Shown: piece by piece, positions 36,108 through 44,521 of the stretch
Layout: every line of letters starts with the position of its first letter
How positions within the stretch are numbered: the first letter of the stretch is position 1
Assembly: GCA_025357635.1 (NCBI GenBank)
Contig: JANXOV010000099.1
Coordinates: forward strand, 21,987-85,986
Source: Pseudomonadota bacterium
GTDB lineage: Bacteria; Pseudomonadota; Gammaproteobacteria; Steroidobacterales; Steroidobacteraceae
Length of the DNA stretch: 64,000 nucleotides
Reading direction: 5' to 3'
Position numbers and translations under genes: made by a program
The notes under the pieces: model-generated
Seen by the model: the letters and a program-made list of their open reading frames with translations, nothing else
Database searches by the model: none
What the model was told of the DNA's origin: nothing

Positions 36108-36596
36108 ATGAGCATTAACTATGCCAGCCCTGGTCTGGACAAATTCGACCGGAAAATACTCAACCTGCTGCAATCAGACGGCCGGCTTTCCAATCAGGAA
36201 TTGGCGGAAAAAATCGGTCTGTCGGCAGCGCCCTGCTGGCGGCGGGTGAAACGGCTGGAAAGCGAGGGGCTGATCGATGGATACGTGGCCATGCTCAGCG
36301 GCGCGCATCTGGGTTTGAGCGTCACCGCCTTCACGTTCGTATCGTTGGAAAACCACCACCCCGACAGCGTCGAGGCGTTTGATCGCGTGATCCGGGAATG
36401 TCCGCAGGTGCTGGAGTGCTACTCGCTGAGCGGGCAGCATGATTTTTTGCTGCGCATCGTCGCCAGCGACCTTGCATCCTACGAGGAGTTCCTGAGCAAG
36501 AACCTGCTCGCCATCTCCTCGGTGCGCTCCGCGAGCACGAGTTTCGTGCTGAAAAGAAAAAAGTTCACGACCCGGATCCCGCTGCCGGAGTCGTAG
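36108..36596 (+). CDS. Lrp/AsnC family regulator, BkdR-like
   Basis: A 162-residue Lrp-type regulator. The N-terminal helix-turn-helix reads LDKFDRKILNLLQSDGRLSNQELAEKIGLS and APCWRRVKRLE. The C-terminal RAM ligand domain contains ECYSLSGQHDFLLRIVASD. ATG at 36108 is preferred to TTG at 36090. It is divergent from the 2-oxoacid dehydrogenase genes, the arrangement of bkdR with bkd operons, so it probably senses branched-chain amino acids and activates that operon. Confidence 0.9.
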   Translation: MSINYASPGLDKFDRKILNLLQSDGRLSNQELAEKIGLSAAPCWRRVKRLESEGLIDGYVAMLSGAHLGLSVTAFTFVSLENHHPDSVEAFDRVIRECPQVLECYSLSGQHDFLLRIVASDLASYEEFLSKNLLAISSVRSASTSFVLKRKKFTTRIPLPES

Positions 36597-36613
36597 ACTC
36601 TCGCCTCGTAAAC

Positions 36614-36640
36614 CAGGCCGGCCGCGGATGGGCCGGCCTG
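36614..36640. terminator. Bidirectional hairpin terminator
   Basis: Perfect ten-base stem CAGGCCGGCC / GGCCGGCCTG around a seven-base loop, in the 51-base convergent gap between the Lrp-type regulator and the HiPIP gene. There is no long T tract. Confidence 0.65.
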
Positions 36641-36647
36641 CGTAAGA

Positions 36648-36986
36648 TCAGGCGCCGGGCTTCTTCGCCCAGACCTTGCACCATCCGGCACCGGCAACGC
36701 TCTTGCCCGCAAAAATGTTACAGCCGGCATTCGCATCGCCCGCCTTGCCCTGATACTGCGCGCAGTTCGAGCATTTTTGTTCAGGCTTGTGCGTCGGGTT
36801 GGCCTTGGCATCGACCGTGGCCGTATCCTTGACGTAGCCGAGCGCCTTGGCGGTTGGTTCGCTGGGGTCCAGCGCAGGCATCGCAGCCGCAGCCATCGCG
36901 GTGTCGATAAAGCCCAGAGCAGGAATGAACGCACCGGCCGCGATGGCGCTCTTGACGACCGTACGGCGTGAAATCTTCGTTTGCAT
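36648..36986 (-). CDS. High-potential iron-sulfur protein (HiPIP)
   Basis: A 112-residue protein with a Tat signal (SRRTVVKSAIAAGAFIPALG, cleaved near AMA). The mature part has the four HiPIP cluster cysteines in the expected spacing: CSNCAQY, GCNIF and GWCKVW. It is exported folded with a [4Fe-4S] cluster and carries one electron in the periplasm. In several purple bacteria HiPIP donates electrons to the photosynthetic reaction centre, which fits the bch genes in this window. A role with the aromatic amine dehydrogenase nearby is another possibility. Confidence 0.93.
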   Translation of the reverse strand: MQTKISRRTVVKSAIAAGAFIPALGFIDTAMAAAAMPALDPSEPTAKALGYVKDTATVDAKANPTHKPEQKCSNCAQYQGKAGDANAGCNIFAGKSVAGAGWCKVWAKKPGA

Positions 36987-37145
36987 CGTGATGACCCTAT
37001 GAATGAAAACCCGCGCGTATTTTCACGTGTTTGCGCAGACAATTGGTATAAATAATTATTAATTTTCAACTGCGGCGAGAATTCAGGTGTGGTTCATGTT
37101 GATTGCCGATGCGCTCATCCTCGGTGCTACCGCATGCATTTGCGA

Positions 37146-37165
37146 ACGATTCTCAATAGAATCGT
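37146..37165. promoter_or_regulatory. Inverted repeat, Fur-box-like
   Basis: ACGATTCT-CAAT-AGAATCGT, a perfect eight-base inverted repeat in the 218-base gap between the HiPIP gene (minus) and the DegQ-like gene (plus). The stretch around it (GCGAACGATTCTCAATAGA) matches 11 of 19 positions of the classical Fur box by eye. An AT-rich block at about 37041-37070 next to the HiPIP gene is the likely promoter core. Iron control is inference. Confidence 0.45.
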
Positions 37166-37204
37166 GCCAAGCAGCAGGGTTGCGCGCATCGATTTTCCGG
37201 GCGG

Positions 37205-38200
37205 TTGACGCTAGGACCCACAGCGGAGCATGCTCTTGCGGGTATCCGCAGACAGCCCTTGTCTGATTCGGCTTCAGAACTGGATATTGTGGATCTGCAA
37301 ACACTGACTCAATCCATCGTCAAGATTCGCGCGATCGTACCGGACGATGCATTCACGGCCTCGATACTGGGCACCCAACGCAGCGGCAGCGGCGTCGTGA
37401 TTGATTCCGATGGCCTCATTCTCACCATCGGCTATCTGATCACCGAAGCCTGCGATGTGTGGCTGACGACCCATGGCGGGCGCGAACTCGCCGGGCACGG
37501 CCTCGCCTACGATCAGGTCACCGGATTCGGATTGGTGTTGCCGCTGGGCCCGCTGGACGTGGCGCCTCTTGCACTGGGTGATTCTTCCGCGCTTTGCGCC
37601 GACAGTGCCGCTGCCGTGTTGTGCCACCCGCAACTGGCGCAACCGCTTTCGGTCAAGGTGCTCGCACGTCGCGAATTTACCGGCGCCTGGGAGTATCTGC
37701 TGGACGAAGCGATATTCACCGCACCCGCGCACTCGCATTGGTCCGGCGCGGCACTGGTCGATGGCGGCGGCCAGCTGGTTGGAATGGGTTCACTGCTGGT
37801 CAGGGAAATCGTCGGCGCCGATGAGACAGACGCCAACCTGTTCGTGCCCACGGATCTGCTCAAGCCGATACTCGGGGATCTGCGCGCGCAAGGCAAGGCG
37901 GCGCGCCAGACTCGACCGTGGCTTGGAATCTACGCGACGCAGGTCAAGGGTGCCGTCGTGGTTGCCGGCGTGGTCGAGGGCGGCCCGGCGCAAAAGGCCG
38001 GCATGCGCGACGGCGACCTGATCCGCGAGGTCGGCGACCGCGAAGTCTTTTCCATGGCCGAATTTTACCGCGCCGTATGGTCGATGGGGCCGGCGCGCAC
38101 CGTGATCACGCTCACCACTACGCGCTCGGGGAAGCCCGCCCGGGTCAGAGTTCAATCCGTGGATCGGACCGACTTGCTGCGACGGCCGGTTTCTCACTGA
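37205..38200 (+). CDS. DegQ/HtrA-like protein with degenerate protease domain and PDZ domain
   Basis: About 331 residues (TTG at 37205 or a later start; no good ribosome site). The trypsin-like domain is recognisable (RSGSGVVIDSDGLILTIGYLI, and the C-terminal PDZ KAGMRDGDLIREVGDREV). However, the catalytic positions are altered. The NNHV region is IGYLI, so His is lost. The Asp of the DLAVL-type block is absent (TGFGLVL). The GNSGGPL block is SHWSGAALV. A non-proteolytic chaperone or sensor role is likely. No signal peptide is evident with these starts. Confidence 0.75.
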   Translation: MTLGPTAEHALAGIRRQPLSDSASELDIVDLQTLTQSIVKIRAIVPDDAFTASILGTQRSGSGVVIDSDGLILTIGYLITEACDVWLTTHGGRELAGHGLAYDQVTGFGLVLPLGPLDVAPLALGDSSALCADSAAAVLCHPQLAQPLSVKVLARREFTGAWEYLLDEAIFTAPAHSHWSGAALVDGGGQLVGMGSLLVREIVGADETDANLFVPTDLLKPILGDLRAQGKAARQTRPWLGIYATQVKGAVVVAGVVEGGPAQKAGMRDGDLIREVGDREVFSMAEFYRAVWSMGPARTVITLTTTRSGKPARVRVQSVDRTDLLRRPVSH

Positions 38201-38221
38201 AGTTCAGAGCCTGGGTTTTGC

Positions 38222-38716
38222 TCAAGGCTGCGCACGTGGATAGAGTCCCACGTCATACATCCGCAAACCCGCCGACGCGTGATATTGATTGATCAAAGTC
38301 TCCACCATTTGCCCGCGATATCGATGCAACGAAATCTCAGTAAGGGGCTGCTTGCGCAACCTGCCCACCTCCGCCGCTTCATAGGGCTTCGCGCCGGTCG
38401 GAGCGCTGCCCTCGCCCATGTCGAACACCAGATAATTCAGCACCGCCGCCAACTCCTGATCGCTCAGGGTGCTGAAAGCGACGTTGGGCAAACGCGGCAG
38501 ATAATCGCGGCCAGCTCGGGTGTTGAGGTAAAAGCCGATCAGACCCTTCAAAGTCGGAACCAGCTTCGAATTGGAAACGCCCTCGTCGCCATGACAGCCG
38601 CCACAGGCCAGCAGGTAGTTGCCGCGAGTCGCACCGGGCAGCGACGGCGGTACGGCGCCGGTCAGACCCGCTGCGAACAAAGCGCAGGCTGCGGCGACCA
38701 GCGCGCCCCGGCGCAT
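38222..38716 (-). CDS. Periplasmic c-type cytochrome, single haem
   Basis: A 164-residue protein with a signal peptide (MRRGALVAAACALFAAGLTG) and one haem site CGGCH. The ORF track adds 64 N-terminal residues that overlap the light-chain gene. ATG at 38716 is four bases after that gene's stop, so it is the last gene of the aromatic amine dehydrogenase operon and a likely electron acceptor or relay for it. The sequence resembles small class I cytochromes of c4/c5 type; the axial Met is not certain. Confidence 0.82.
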   Translation of the reverse strand: MRRGALVAAACALFAAGLTGAVPPSLPGATRGNYLLACGGCHGDEGVSNSKLVPTLKGLIGFYLNTRAGRDYLPRLPNVAFSTLSDQELAAVLNYLVFDMGEGSAPTGAKPYEAAEVGRLRKQPLTEISLHRYRGQMVETLINQYHASAGLRMYDVGLYPRAQP

Positions 38717-38720
38717 GGGC

Positions 38721-39263
38721 CTACGTGCCCGACAACCCAACCAGTGCCGCCGTCGAACAATGATAAGTGGCCGACGCATTGCCGAAGCACCAGATGATGT
38801 CGTTGTTGAGGGGAGCCCGATAGGTGGGTAGTTCTCGATCGGCGCCGTCGCACTGACAGGACTTGCCGGCCTTGCACACCGGCGTGCCGCAGCAGTCGCG
38901 ATAGGCAATGATGTAAGAGCGGTTGTCGTCCGGATTCAGGCAGGTGCCGATCCAGGACACCGGCGATGGCTCCGCACCGGGAGGACAGGTGTGCGATCCG
39001 CCGCCGCAGCAACTGCACATCACGCCATCCGCGGCACAATACTTCCAGTACGTGCATTTCGTATCGTCCTTCGTCTGCGCGTTGCGCTCGAAGTCCGTCT
39101 TCGGCGCGGTGGCAGTCGCGGCCCGCGCCACCGGCAACAGCGGCAGCAGGGGCGCTGCGGCCAACACTGCGCCCAGCTTCGCGATGAAGCCTCGACGCGA
39201 GGAGTACCCGGCGAGCGTGCGCGTGAGCTGCTCGCCAATCTTGTCAATCGGAGATTTCGACAC
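38721..39263 (-). CDS. aauA: Aromatic amine dehydrogenase light chain (TTQ subunit)
   Basis: A 180-residue catalytic subunit. The N-terminus has a Tat-like signal (SSRRGFIAKLG). The mature region has fourteen Cys and both Trp residues that form the tryptophan tryptophylquinone cofactor, Trp104 (PVSWIGTC) and Trp158 (NDIIWCFG). The RDCCG and YHC blocks match methylamine and aromatic amine dehydrogenases. The nearby phenylacetate cluster favours aromatic amines as substrate. The enzyme deaminates primary amines to aldehydes in the periplasm. It lies in the order heavy chain, MauE, MauD, light chain. No mauG-type diheme maturation gene is visible. Confidence 0.92.
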   Translation of the reverse strand: MSKSPIDKIGEQLTRTLAGYSSRRGFIAKLGAVLAAAPLLPLLPVARAATATAPKTDFERNAQTKDDTKCTYWKYCAADGVMCSCCGGGSHTCPPGAEPSPVSWIGTCLNPDDNRSYIIAYRDCCGTPVCKAGKSCQCDGADRELPTYRAPLNNDIIWCFGNASATYHCSTAALVGLSGT

Positions 39264-39275
39264 GGTGGTGTTCCT

Positions 39276-39875
39276 TTATTCGACGGGTTCCGCCTGCGCT
39301 TTCAAATACGCTTGAAGCGTGGCAAAGCCGGTTTCCTTGGCGATGATCAGACTTTCGAAGTGTTCGCGGCTGTTGACCAGTCCCTTGGCGGCGATGACGC
39401 CCTGGTCATCCAACAACACGGCGAACGGGAGTTTGTCGACGCGGTAAGCCATGCCTATCGCGGCTCCATTGACGAAATGACGCTCGTCGATGCCAAATCG
39501 TTCGATCAGCTTTTTCTGTTCGCTCAGGTCCGCGTCGCCGACGAACAAGACCTCCAGCCGCTCGCTCCTGGCAAAATCCAACGCAATCGGGATCAGCTTC
39601 TTGCAGATCGGGCAGGTTTGAGAAACGAAAAGCATCAACAGCGCCTTGCCGGCGGCCAGCTTGCCGCCAACCGTGATGGCATTGCCGGCCAATGCGATCG
39701 CTTCGAGGCGCGGGGATTGTTCCCCGACCCCGGGCCCCGCGCTATTGATCAACGCGCCGGCCGGAGCGACCCGTTCATGCAGCACGCCGACCTGTCGCGC
39801 CAGCGCCAACACCGTCAGGCTCAGCACAATCACCGCGACCCAGAGCAGGACATTGGAAATCATTGCAATTGTCAT
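39276..39875 (-). CDS. aauD: MauD/AauD-like thiol-disulfide protein
   Basis: A 199-residue thioredoxin-fold protein with an N-terminal membrane anchor (VLLWVAVIVLSLTVLALA) and the redox motif CPIC in FVSQTCPICKKLIP. MauD-type proteins are needed to form the many disulfides of the TTQ light chain. It lies 12 bases upstream of that gene. Confidence 0.92.
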   Translation of the reverse strand: MTIAMISNVLLWVAVIVLSLTVLALARQVGVLHERVAPAGALINSAGPGVGEQSPRLEAIALAGNAITVGGKLAAGKALLMLFVSQTCPICKKLIPIALDFARSERLEVLFVGDADLSEQKKLIERFGIDERHFVNGAAIGMAYRVDKLPFAVLLDDQGVIAAKGLVNSREHFESLIIAKETGFATLQAYLKAQAEPVE

Positions 39876-39884
39876 CGGCTCTCC

Positions 39885-40433
39885 TTAAGAACCTGCCGCC
39901 AACGGGCGACGCCAGGACGGAACAAGGCTCCAAAGGATATTGAGTGTCTGCAAAAGAACGAACAGCACGCCGCCCAACAGGAGCGCATCGATCCTCATCC
40001 AGGAATCCGGCAACGGCCCGGCGGAAAACAGCGTCAAACCCGTCAGCAGCGCCAGCACGGCATTGCGCAGGACGAAGATCCAGCTTAGCCGCTGCTTCAG
40101 GGCGCTCTGGAAACACCCGCAATCGATATCCCGCCTGCCCCTCAGCACATTGATGCCCATGGCGGTGGCGAACAGAACAAGCAGACCCATCGCGGCCACG
40201 TCCGGCCATGGGTACGCAAGGTTCAGCAGGAGCGCCGACCCGAGCACGGCCTCGACGGGCGGCAGGATGTAGGTGACGGGGGCGATGAGAACATCCGGCA
40301 GCAGCCGATAGTTGGCGATGACGCCTTGGAACTGCGCCCAGTGACGCATCTTGCCGATCGCGGCCGTCAAAAATACCAGGGCGACCAGTGTCCTGATGCC
40401 CATGGCCAGGGCTTCAATTGCGACAGCGTTCAT
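39885..40433 (-). CDS. aauE: MauE/AauE-like membrane protein
   Basis: A 182-residue DoxX/MauE-type membrane protein with about four helices. It has a Cys pair in DCGCFQ, as in MauE and VKOR-like partner proteins, consistent with passing oxidising equivalents to MauD. The ORF track adds 22 residues; ATG at 40433 is used. It is positioned between the heavy chain and MauD. Confidence 0.9.
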   Translation of the reverse strand: MNAVAIEALAMGIRTLVALVFLTAAIGKMRHWAQFQGVIANYRLLPDVLIAPVTYILPPVEAVLGSALLLNLAYPWPDVAAMGLLVLFATAMGINVLRGRRDIDCGCFQSALKQRLSWIFVLRNAVLALLTGLTLFSAGPLPDSWMRIDALLLGGVLFVLLQTLNILWSLVPSWRRPLAAGS

Positions 40434-40467
40434 GGTCGGTTGTTTGCAGTGGAGTTGAAATTTCGCA

Positions 40468-41670
40468 TCAGTATCCGGGCACCCAGACCATGTGACCACC
40501 GGCAGACTCGATCTTGAGCTTCAGTTCACCCGTGGCCGCATCCATCACAAGATCGTTCCCCTCCGGATTCAGAAGATACAGAAGCGGATTCTCATCTTGC
40601 GACACACCCATGCTTTGGTAATAGGGCGCCTTGTCATCACCCAGGCCGCTGGTGGGCGCCGGCCGCAACGGGAACCGCGACAACAACGCATGAGTTTTGG
40701 TATCGAGCACCCACACTTCAGTGCCACCTTGCTTGTGCGTCCAATAATTCCCCGTGTGCATCAGAACGAACAACCTGCCGCTTGCCTTGTGGTACGCCGC
40801 CAGCTGCGACCCGCCCGGCCGCCAAGCCAATTCCTGCACACCGGTTCCCGCCGCTGCGTATCCGGCGGCCTGCTGAATCGACCAGGGCTTGTCGACGACG
40901 GTGTCGAATCCCAGCTTTGCCGGGTAGACCAGGCCCGAGTAGGAAAGGAATATTGCATTGCCGGTGACACGATCGACAAAGCTGTCGTCGAATATCGGAT
41001 CCTTGTTGGCGTCGAAAAATGGCCTGGTATGCGTGACTTTGGCCGGTCCGGATTCCGGGATGCTCACGCTCGCCAGAGAGCCGTCGCCGCACAGGGAGGA
41101 AAACCCCTGCTCACCCCAGGGGAACACCAGCGCGCAACCGGGAATTTCCACCGTGCCCGCGACCACCTGCTGCTTGAGATCGACCCAGACGACCGACGAG
41201 GCGGGCTGCAGAAGGTATACGTAGGCGCGTGAGCCGGATGCGTTGATGTCGAAGTTCTGCACCTTGCTCACCAAGGCGCGGCCGGGCAATCTGATTTCTT
41301 TCATCAGGTGCAGGCTCTTCGCATCGTAGATAGACACCAGATCATGGCGGTCACCGCGAGCGCCGTGGGTCCAGTAAGTCTCGGAGACATAGAAGCGGCT
41401 GTTGTCGGGCGCGATCGCAAGATTCGAAATGTAGCCCGCCGGAATCGACCCTTCCATCTTGCCGCTGTCGCCATCGAATATCATGAAACTGTCGCCATCC
41501 CAGCCGCTCGTGAAAAAGCGATGCGGCACATCGAGCCTCAACGTGGCGACATCACTCACTTCGGGCTCCAACACCGGCAATGCCGGGGACGCCTGGGAAG
41601 CGGTGGCGGCCCAGGCGGACAGTCCCATCGAAGCCGCCAACAGCCACTTGTTGATCGCCGCATTGATCAT
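40468..41670 (-). CDS. aauB: Aromatic amine dehydrogenase heavy chain
   Basis: A 400-residue periplasmic beta-propeller subunit with a signal peptide ending near TASQAS. Repeating propeller strands and the C-terminal region (EVWVLDTKTHALLSRFPL and GGHMVWVPGY) match TTQ amine dehydrogenase large subunits. A ribosome site ACGGAG precedes the ATG. It forms an alpha2beta2 enzyme with the TTQ light chain. It is the first gene of the operon, which diverges from an MFS transporter gene across a 133-base gap with no clear motif. Confidence 0.92.
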   Translation of the reverse strand: MINAAINKWLLAASMGLSAWAATASQASPALPVLEPEVSDVATLRLDVPHRFFTSGWDGDSFMIFDGDSGKMEGSIPAGYISNLAIAPDNSRFYVSETYWTHGARGDRHDLVSIYDAKSLHLMKEIRLPGRALVSKVQNFDINASGSRAYVYLLQPASSVVWVDLKQQVVAGTVEIPGCALVFPWGEQGFSSLCGDGSLASVSIPESGPAKVTHTRPFFDANKDPIFDDSFVDRVTGNAIFLSYSGLVYPAKLGFDTVVDKPWSIQQAAGYAAAGTGVQELAWRPGGSQLAAYHKASGRLFVLMHTGNYWTHKQGGTEVWVLDTKTHALLSRFPLRPAPTSGLGDDKAPYYQSMGVSQDENPLLYLLNPEGNDLVMDAATGELKLKIESAGGHMVWVPGY

Positions 41671-41803
41671 TTGAATTCTCCGTGTCCCTTGCGCATCAGG
41701 CGCAACGGATCAAAGCATGGCCTCGTCTGCCGGTCAAATCCCCAAGAGGCTGACGCTTGTGCCATAACGCCACCGATGCGCGGTAGTTTGCTAGGCTGTG
41801 CCG

Positions 41804-43069
41804 ATGAGCAATGGTGCTGCGTTTGAGCTGCCCATGATGAGTGAGGTCCGGCGCAACGCCGTGTTGATCCTGGCATCCTGCGTCGGCGTCATCTGCAGCT
41901 CGATCGTCCTGCCGTTCTATACCATTGGTGCACTCCTGAAGCCGCTGAGCGCCGAATTCGGCTGGGCCCGTGCGGACGTCCAACTCGCCATCCTGTTCAG
42001 CTCCGGCCTGGGAGCGGCAACCGCGGTGATTGTCGGCTGGCTCAGCGATCGCTTCGGTCCCCGGCCGGTCGCATTGCCCGGCCTCGTCGGCCTGGCGTTG
42101 GGGTTTTTCCTGGCCGCAGGCATGAACGGCCAGCTGTGGATGCTCTATCTTGCGTACGGCTGCATGGCGGTGCTCGGCGCCGGCACGACGCCGGTGACCT
42201 GGACGCGCGCGATCACCAGCCAGTTTCAGAATCAGCGTGGCCTGGCTTTGGGATTGACGCTCAGCGGCACCGGCATCTGCGCCACGCTTGCGCCGGCGCT
42301 GACGGTGTGGATGGTGGAGCACTATGGCTGGCGAAGCGCCTATGTGGGACTGGGTCTGCTGCCGCTGCTGCTGGCAGGCCCCATCGTCTGGTACGGATTT
42401 CGTCCTGGCGTCAATCGCAGCGCGGGGCCGGCGGCGATCCCACCGATCGACACGGTCACGCCCCCGTGGGGCCTTACACTGACCCAGGCAACGCAAAGCT
42501 ATCGCTTCTGGATACTGTGCAGTTCGATCTTCATGATCTACCTCGCAGTCTCCGGCATCAGTCCCAATCTGATCGCCGCGCTCACCGACAAAGGCTTCAG
42601 CCCAACGGACGCCGCAACCGCGCAAGGGGCGTATGGTCTTGCCATCATTGCGGCGCGTCTGCTGGTGGGGTATCTGATCGATCGATTCTGGGCACCCGGC
42701 GTGGCCCTGATCGCGCTGTCCCTGCCAGCCATCGGCTGTCTGGTGCTGACAGGCGCTCCGCACTTCGCGACGGTCATTGCAGCGGCATCGCTGATCGGTT
42801 TTGCCGCCGGGGCGGAACTGGATCTGATGTCGTTTCTGGCCGCCCGCTATTTTGGATTGCGCCACTACGCGAAGATCTATGCGGTTCTTTACGCCACCCT
42901 GGCGCTTGCCGGGGGCATTGCGCCGATGCTGTTCGCGCGCGTATTCGACCGCACTGCGAGCTACGACATCAGCTTCCTGAGTGCCGCCGGCTTGTTCGTC
43001 ACCGGCGCCGTGCTGCTGCTGGCGCTGGGTCGGTATCCACCGCTGCCACCCACAAAGGTCCTCCTATGA
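41804..43069 (+). CDS. MFS transporter (OxlT/monocarboxylate-like)
   Basis: A 421-residue permease with about twelve membrane segments and the MFS motif A region GWLSDRFGPRPVAL after the second helix. It looks like the oxalate/formate antiporter-like MFS group that moves organic acids. It is coupled by an ATGA overlap to a VOC-family gene and diverges from the amine dehydrogenase operon. Uptake of an aromatic or carboxylic acid is possible; the substrate is unknown. Confidence 0.83.
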   Translation: MSNGAAFELPMMSEVRRNAVLILASCVGVICSSIVLPFYTIGALLKPLSAEFGWARADVQLAILFSSGLGAATAVIVGWLSDRFGPRPVALPGLVGLALGFFLAAGMNGQLWMLYLAYGCMAVLGAGTTPVTWTRAITSQFQNQRGLALGLTLSGTGICATLAPALTVWMVEHYGWRSAYVGLGLLPLLLAGPIVWYGFRPGVNRSAGPAAIPPIDTVTPPWGLTLTQATQSYRFWILCSSIFMIYLAVSGISPNLIAALTDKGFSPTDAATAQGAYGLAIIAARLLVGYLIDRFWAPGVALIALSLPAIGCLVLTGAPHFATVIAAASLIGFAAGAELDLMSFLAARYFGLRHYAKIYAVLYATLALAGGIAPMLFARVFDRTASYDISFLSAAGLFVTGAVLLLALGRYPPLPPTKVLL

Positions 43070-43614
43070 AAGAACGCGCAGCCCGGCCATTTGCTCAGGC
43101 CATCGTGCAGAACGCCTACTACGTCAACGATCTGGACGCGGCGATTGCGCGCTGGCATGCCCTGTGGGGTCTGGGTCCCTTCCTCGTCAGACGCCACATC
43201 GTTTTGTCCCATGTGAGCTATCGCGGCCGGCCGGCCGCTCTCGACATCTCCGCGGCATACGTGCAGGCGGGCGCGATCCAGGTTGAACTGGTCACGCAGC
43301 ATGACGACCAGCCTTCGGCGTTCCGCGACGTCTTCACCGCAGCGCAGGAAGGCCTGCATCATGTCGCCGTGGTGCCTGAGGACTACGACGCGCTGATCGC
43401 GGCCTATGCCGCGCAGGGCTTTCGTATCGCATCCGAACTGCGCACCGCCTCCGGTCGCGGCGCAGCCTTCGTGGATACGCGAGCCCTGCTGGGTCACATG
43501 GTTGAGATCTATTGGCCCAGTCCCGGATTGACCGCGTTGTATCGCGAGGTCGCGGCAGCGGCGGAAAACTGGGATGGGCGCGCATTGATGATCGAAGTCG
43601 ATCCGGCGCAGTAG
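43066..43614 (+). CDS. VOC (glyoxalase/dioxygenase) superfamily protein
   Basis: A 182-residue protein with paired beta-alpha-beta-beta-beta modules (VQNAYYVNDLDAAIARWHALWGLGP and LHHVAVVPEDYDALIAAY). Metal-ligand candidates are a His in the second module and Glu in GHMVEIYW. This family includes glyoxalase I, methylmalonyl-CoA epimerase and ring-cleavage dioxygenases. The ORF track merges it with a spurious frame from 42136; the real ATG at 43066 overlaps the MFS stop. The exact reaction is unknown. Confidence 0.8.
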   Translation: MKERAARPFAQAIVQNAYYVNDLDAAIARWHALWGLGPFLVRRHIVLSHVSYRGRPAALDISAAYVQAGAIQVELVTQHDDQPSAFRDVFTAAQEGLHHVAVVPEDYDALIAAYAAQGFRIASELRTASGRGAAFVDTRALLGHMVEIYWPSPGLTALYREVAAAAENWDGRALMIEVDPAQ

Positions 43615-43633
43615 CGCGGATGCAATCGTGCAA

Positions 43634-44521
43634 TCACGGGGCGGACGGTGCGGCCACTTGAACCTGCGGCGGTTTGGAACCACCTCGCAGCAACGTCAAG
43701 GCGAGAAGACCCGATGCGATCATCAGAAACAAACTGACCGCGTTCAGCACCGGACTTGCGCCCTCGCGCATGCGCCCGTACATCATGACGGTCAGCGGAG
43801 AGTCCGCGCCCACCAGCATCAATGTCGTGTTGAAATCCGCAAACGACATCACGAACGAAATCGCCGCGGAACCGGTCAGCGCCGGCGCAAGGTACGGCAT
43901 CACAATGGTGCGGAAAACCGCGGGACGTGAGGCGCCCAGATTCAAGGCCGCCTCCTCCAGTGTGCGATCGAAGCGGCGCAGGCGCGCGCTGATGGTCAGC
44001 GTGGCGATGGTCGCCATGTAGGAAAACTGCCCGAGCACCACCAGTGGCAGGCCGGGCCGCAGAAAATCCAGCTCCCAACCAAACAGATCCTCGCCCAGTT
44101 CCGCCAACCGACTGGCGAAGGCGAGAATGGATATGCCGAGAATGACGCCGGGAATCACCAGCGGCGCCATAATCAGCACCGACAGAACCTGCTGACCGGG
44201 AAAACGAGCGCGCTCCATCAGAAATGCATTCGCCGTGCCGACCAACACCGACAGCAGCGTTACCCAGGAAGCGACCACGAAACTGGTCCAGATGCTGCCC
44301 AGCAGATCCGCATCCTGAAACAACCCGGTGCGCGCCTTCGCCGCATTGCCCAGAAACCAATCCATCGTGAAGCCGCGCCACGGTGGCGCCGGGTATGACG
44401 CATCGTTGAAAGCGAATACCGCAACCACGATGAGCGGCAGAAACAAAAATACCAGAAACGCGATCAGATACGCGGCAGTCGCCGTTCGCAGCCAGGCGGG
44501 ACGCGGCAGCGAGGGAATCAT
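43634..44521 (-). CDS. ABC transporter permease, PotC/PotI-like
   Basis: A 295-residue permease with six membrane segments and the EAA loop LEEAALNLGASRPAVFRTIVMPYLAP. ATG at 44521 is in an ATGA overlap with the preceding permease gene; the ORF track start is too early. It is the last gene of a compact four-gene importer (binding protein, ATPase, PotB, PotC), unlike the scattered first importer in this window. Confidence 0.88.
   Translation of the reverse strand: MIPSLPRPAWLRTATAAYLIAFLVFLFLPLIVVAVFAFNDASYPAPPWRGFTMDWFLGNAAKARTGLFQDADLLGSIWTSFVVASWVTLLSVLVGTANAFLMERARFPGQQVLSVLIMAPLVIPGVILGISILAFASRLAELGEDLFGWELDFLRPGLPLVVLGQFSYMATIATLTISARLRRFDRTLEEAALNLGASRPAVFRTIVMPYLAPALTGSAAISFVMSFADFNTTLMLVGADSPLTVMMYGRMREGASPVLNAVSLFLMIASGLLALTLLRGGSKPPQVQVAAPSAP

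Noticed and set aside
42136-43065. Upstream part of the 492-residue ORF 42136-43614
   Set aside because: This part is an out-of-frame shadow of the MFS gene; only the segment from ATG 43066 is a real VOC-family gene.
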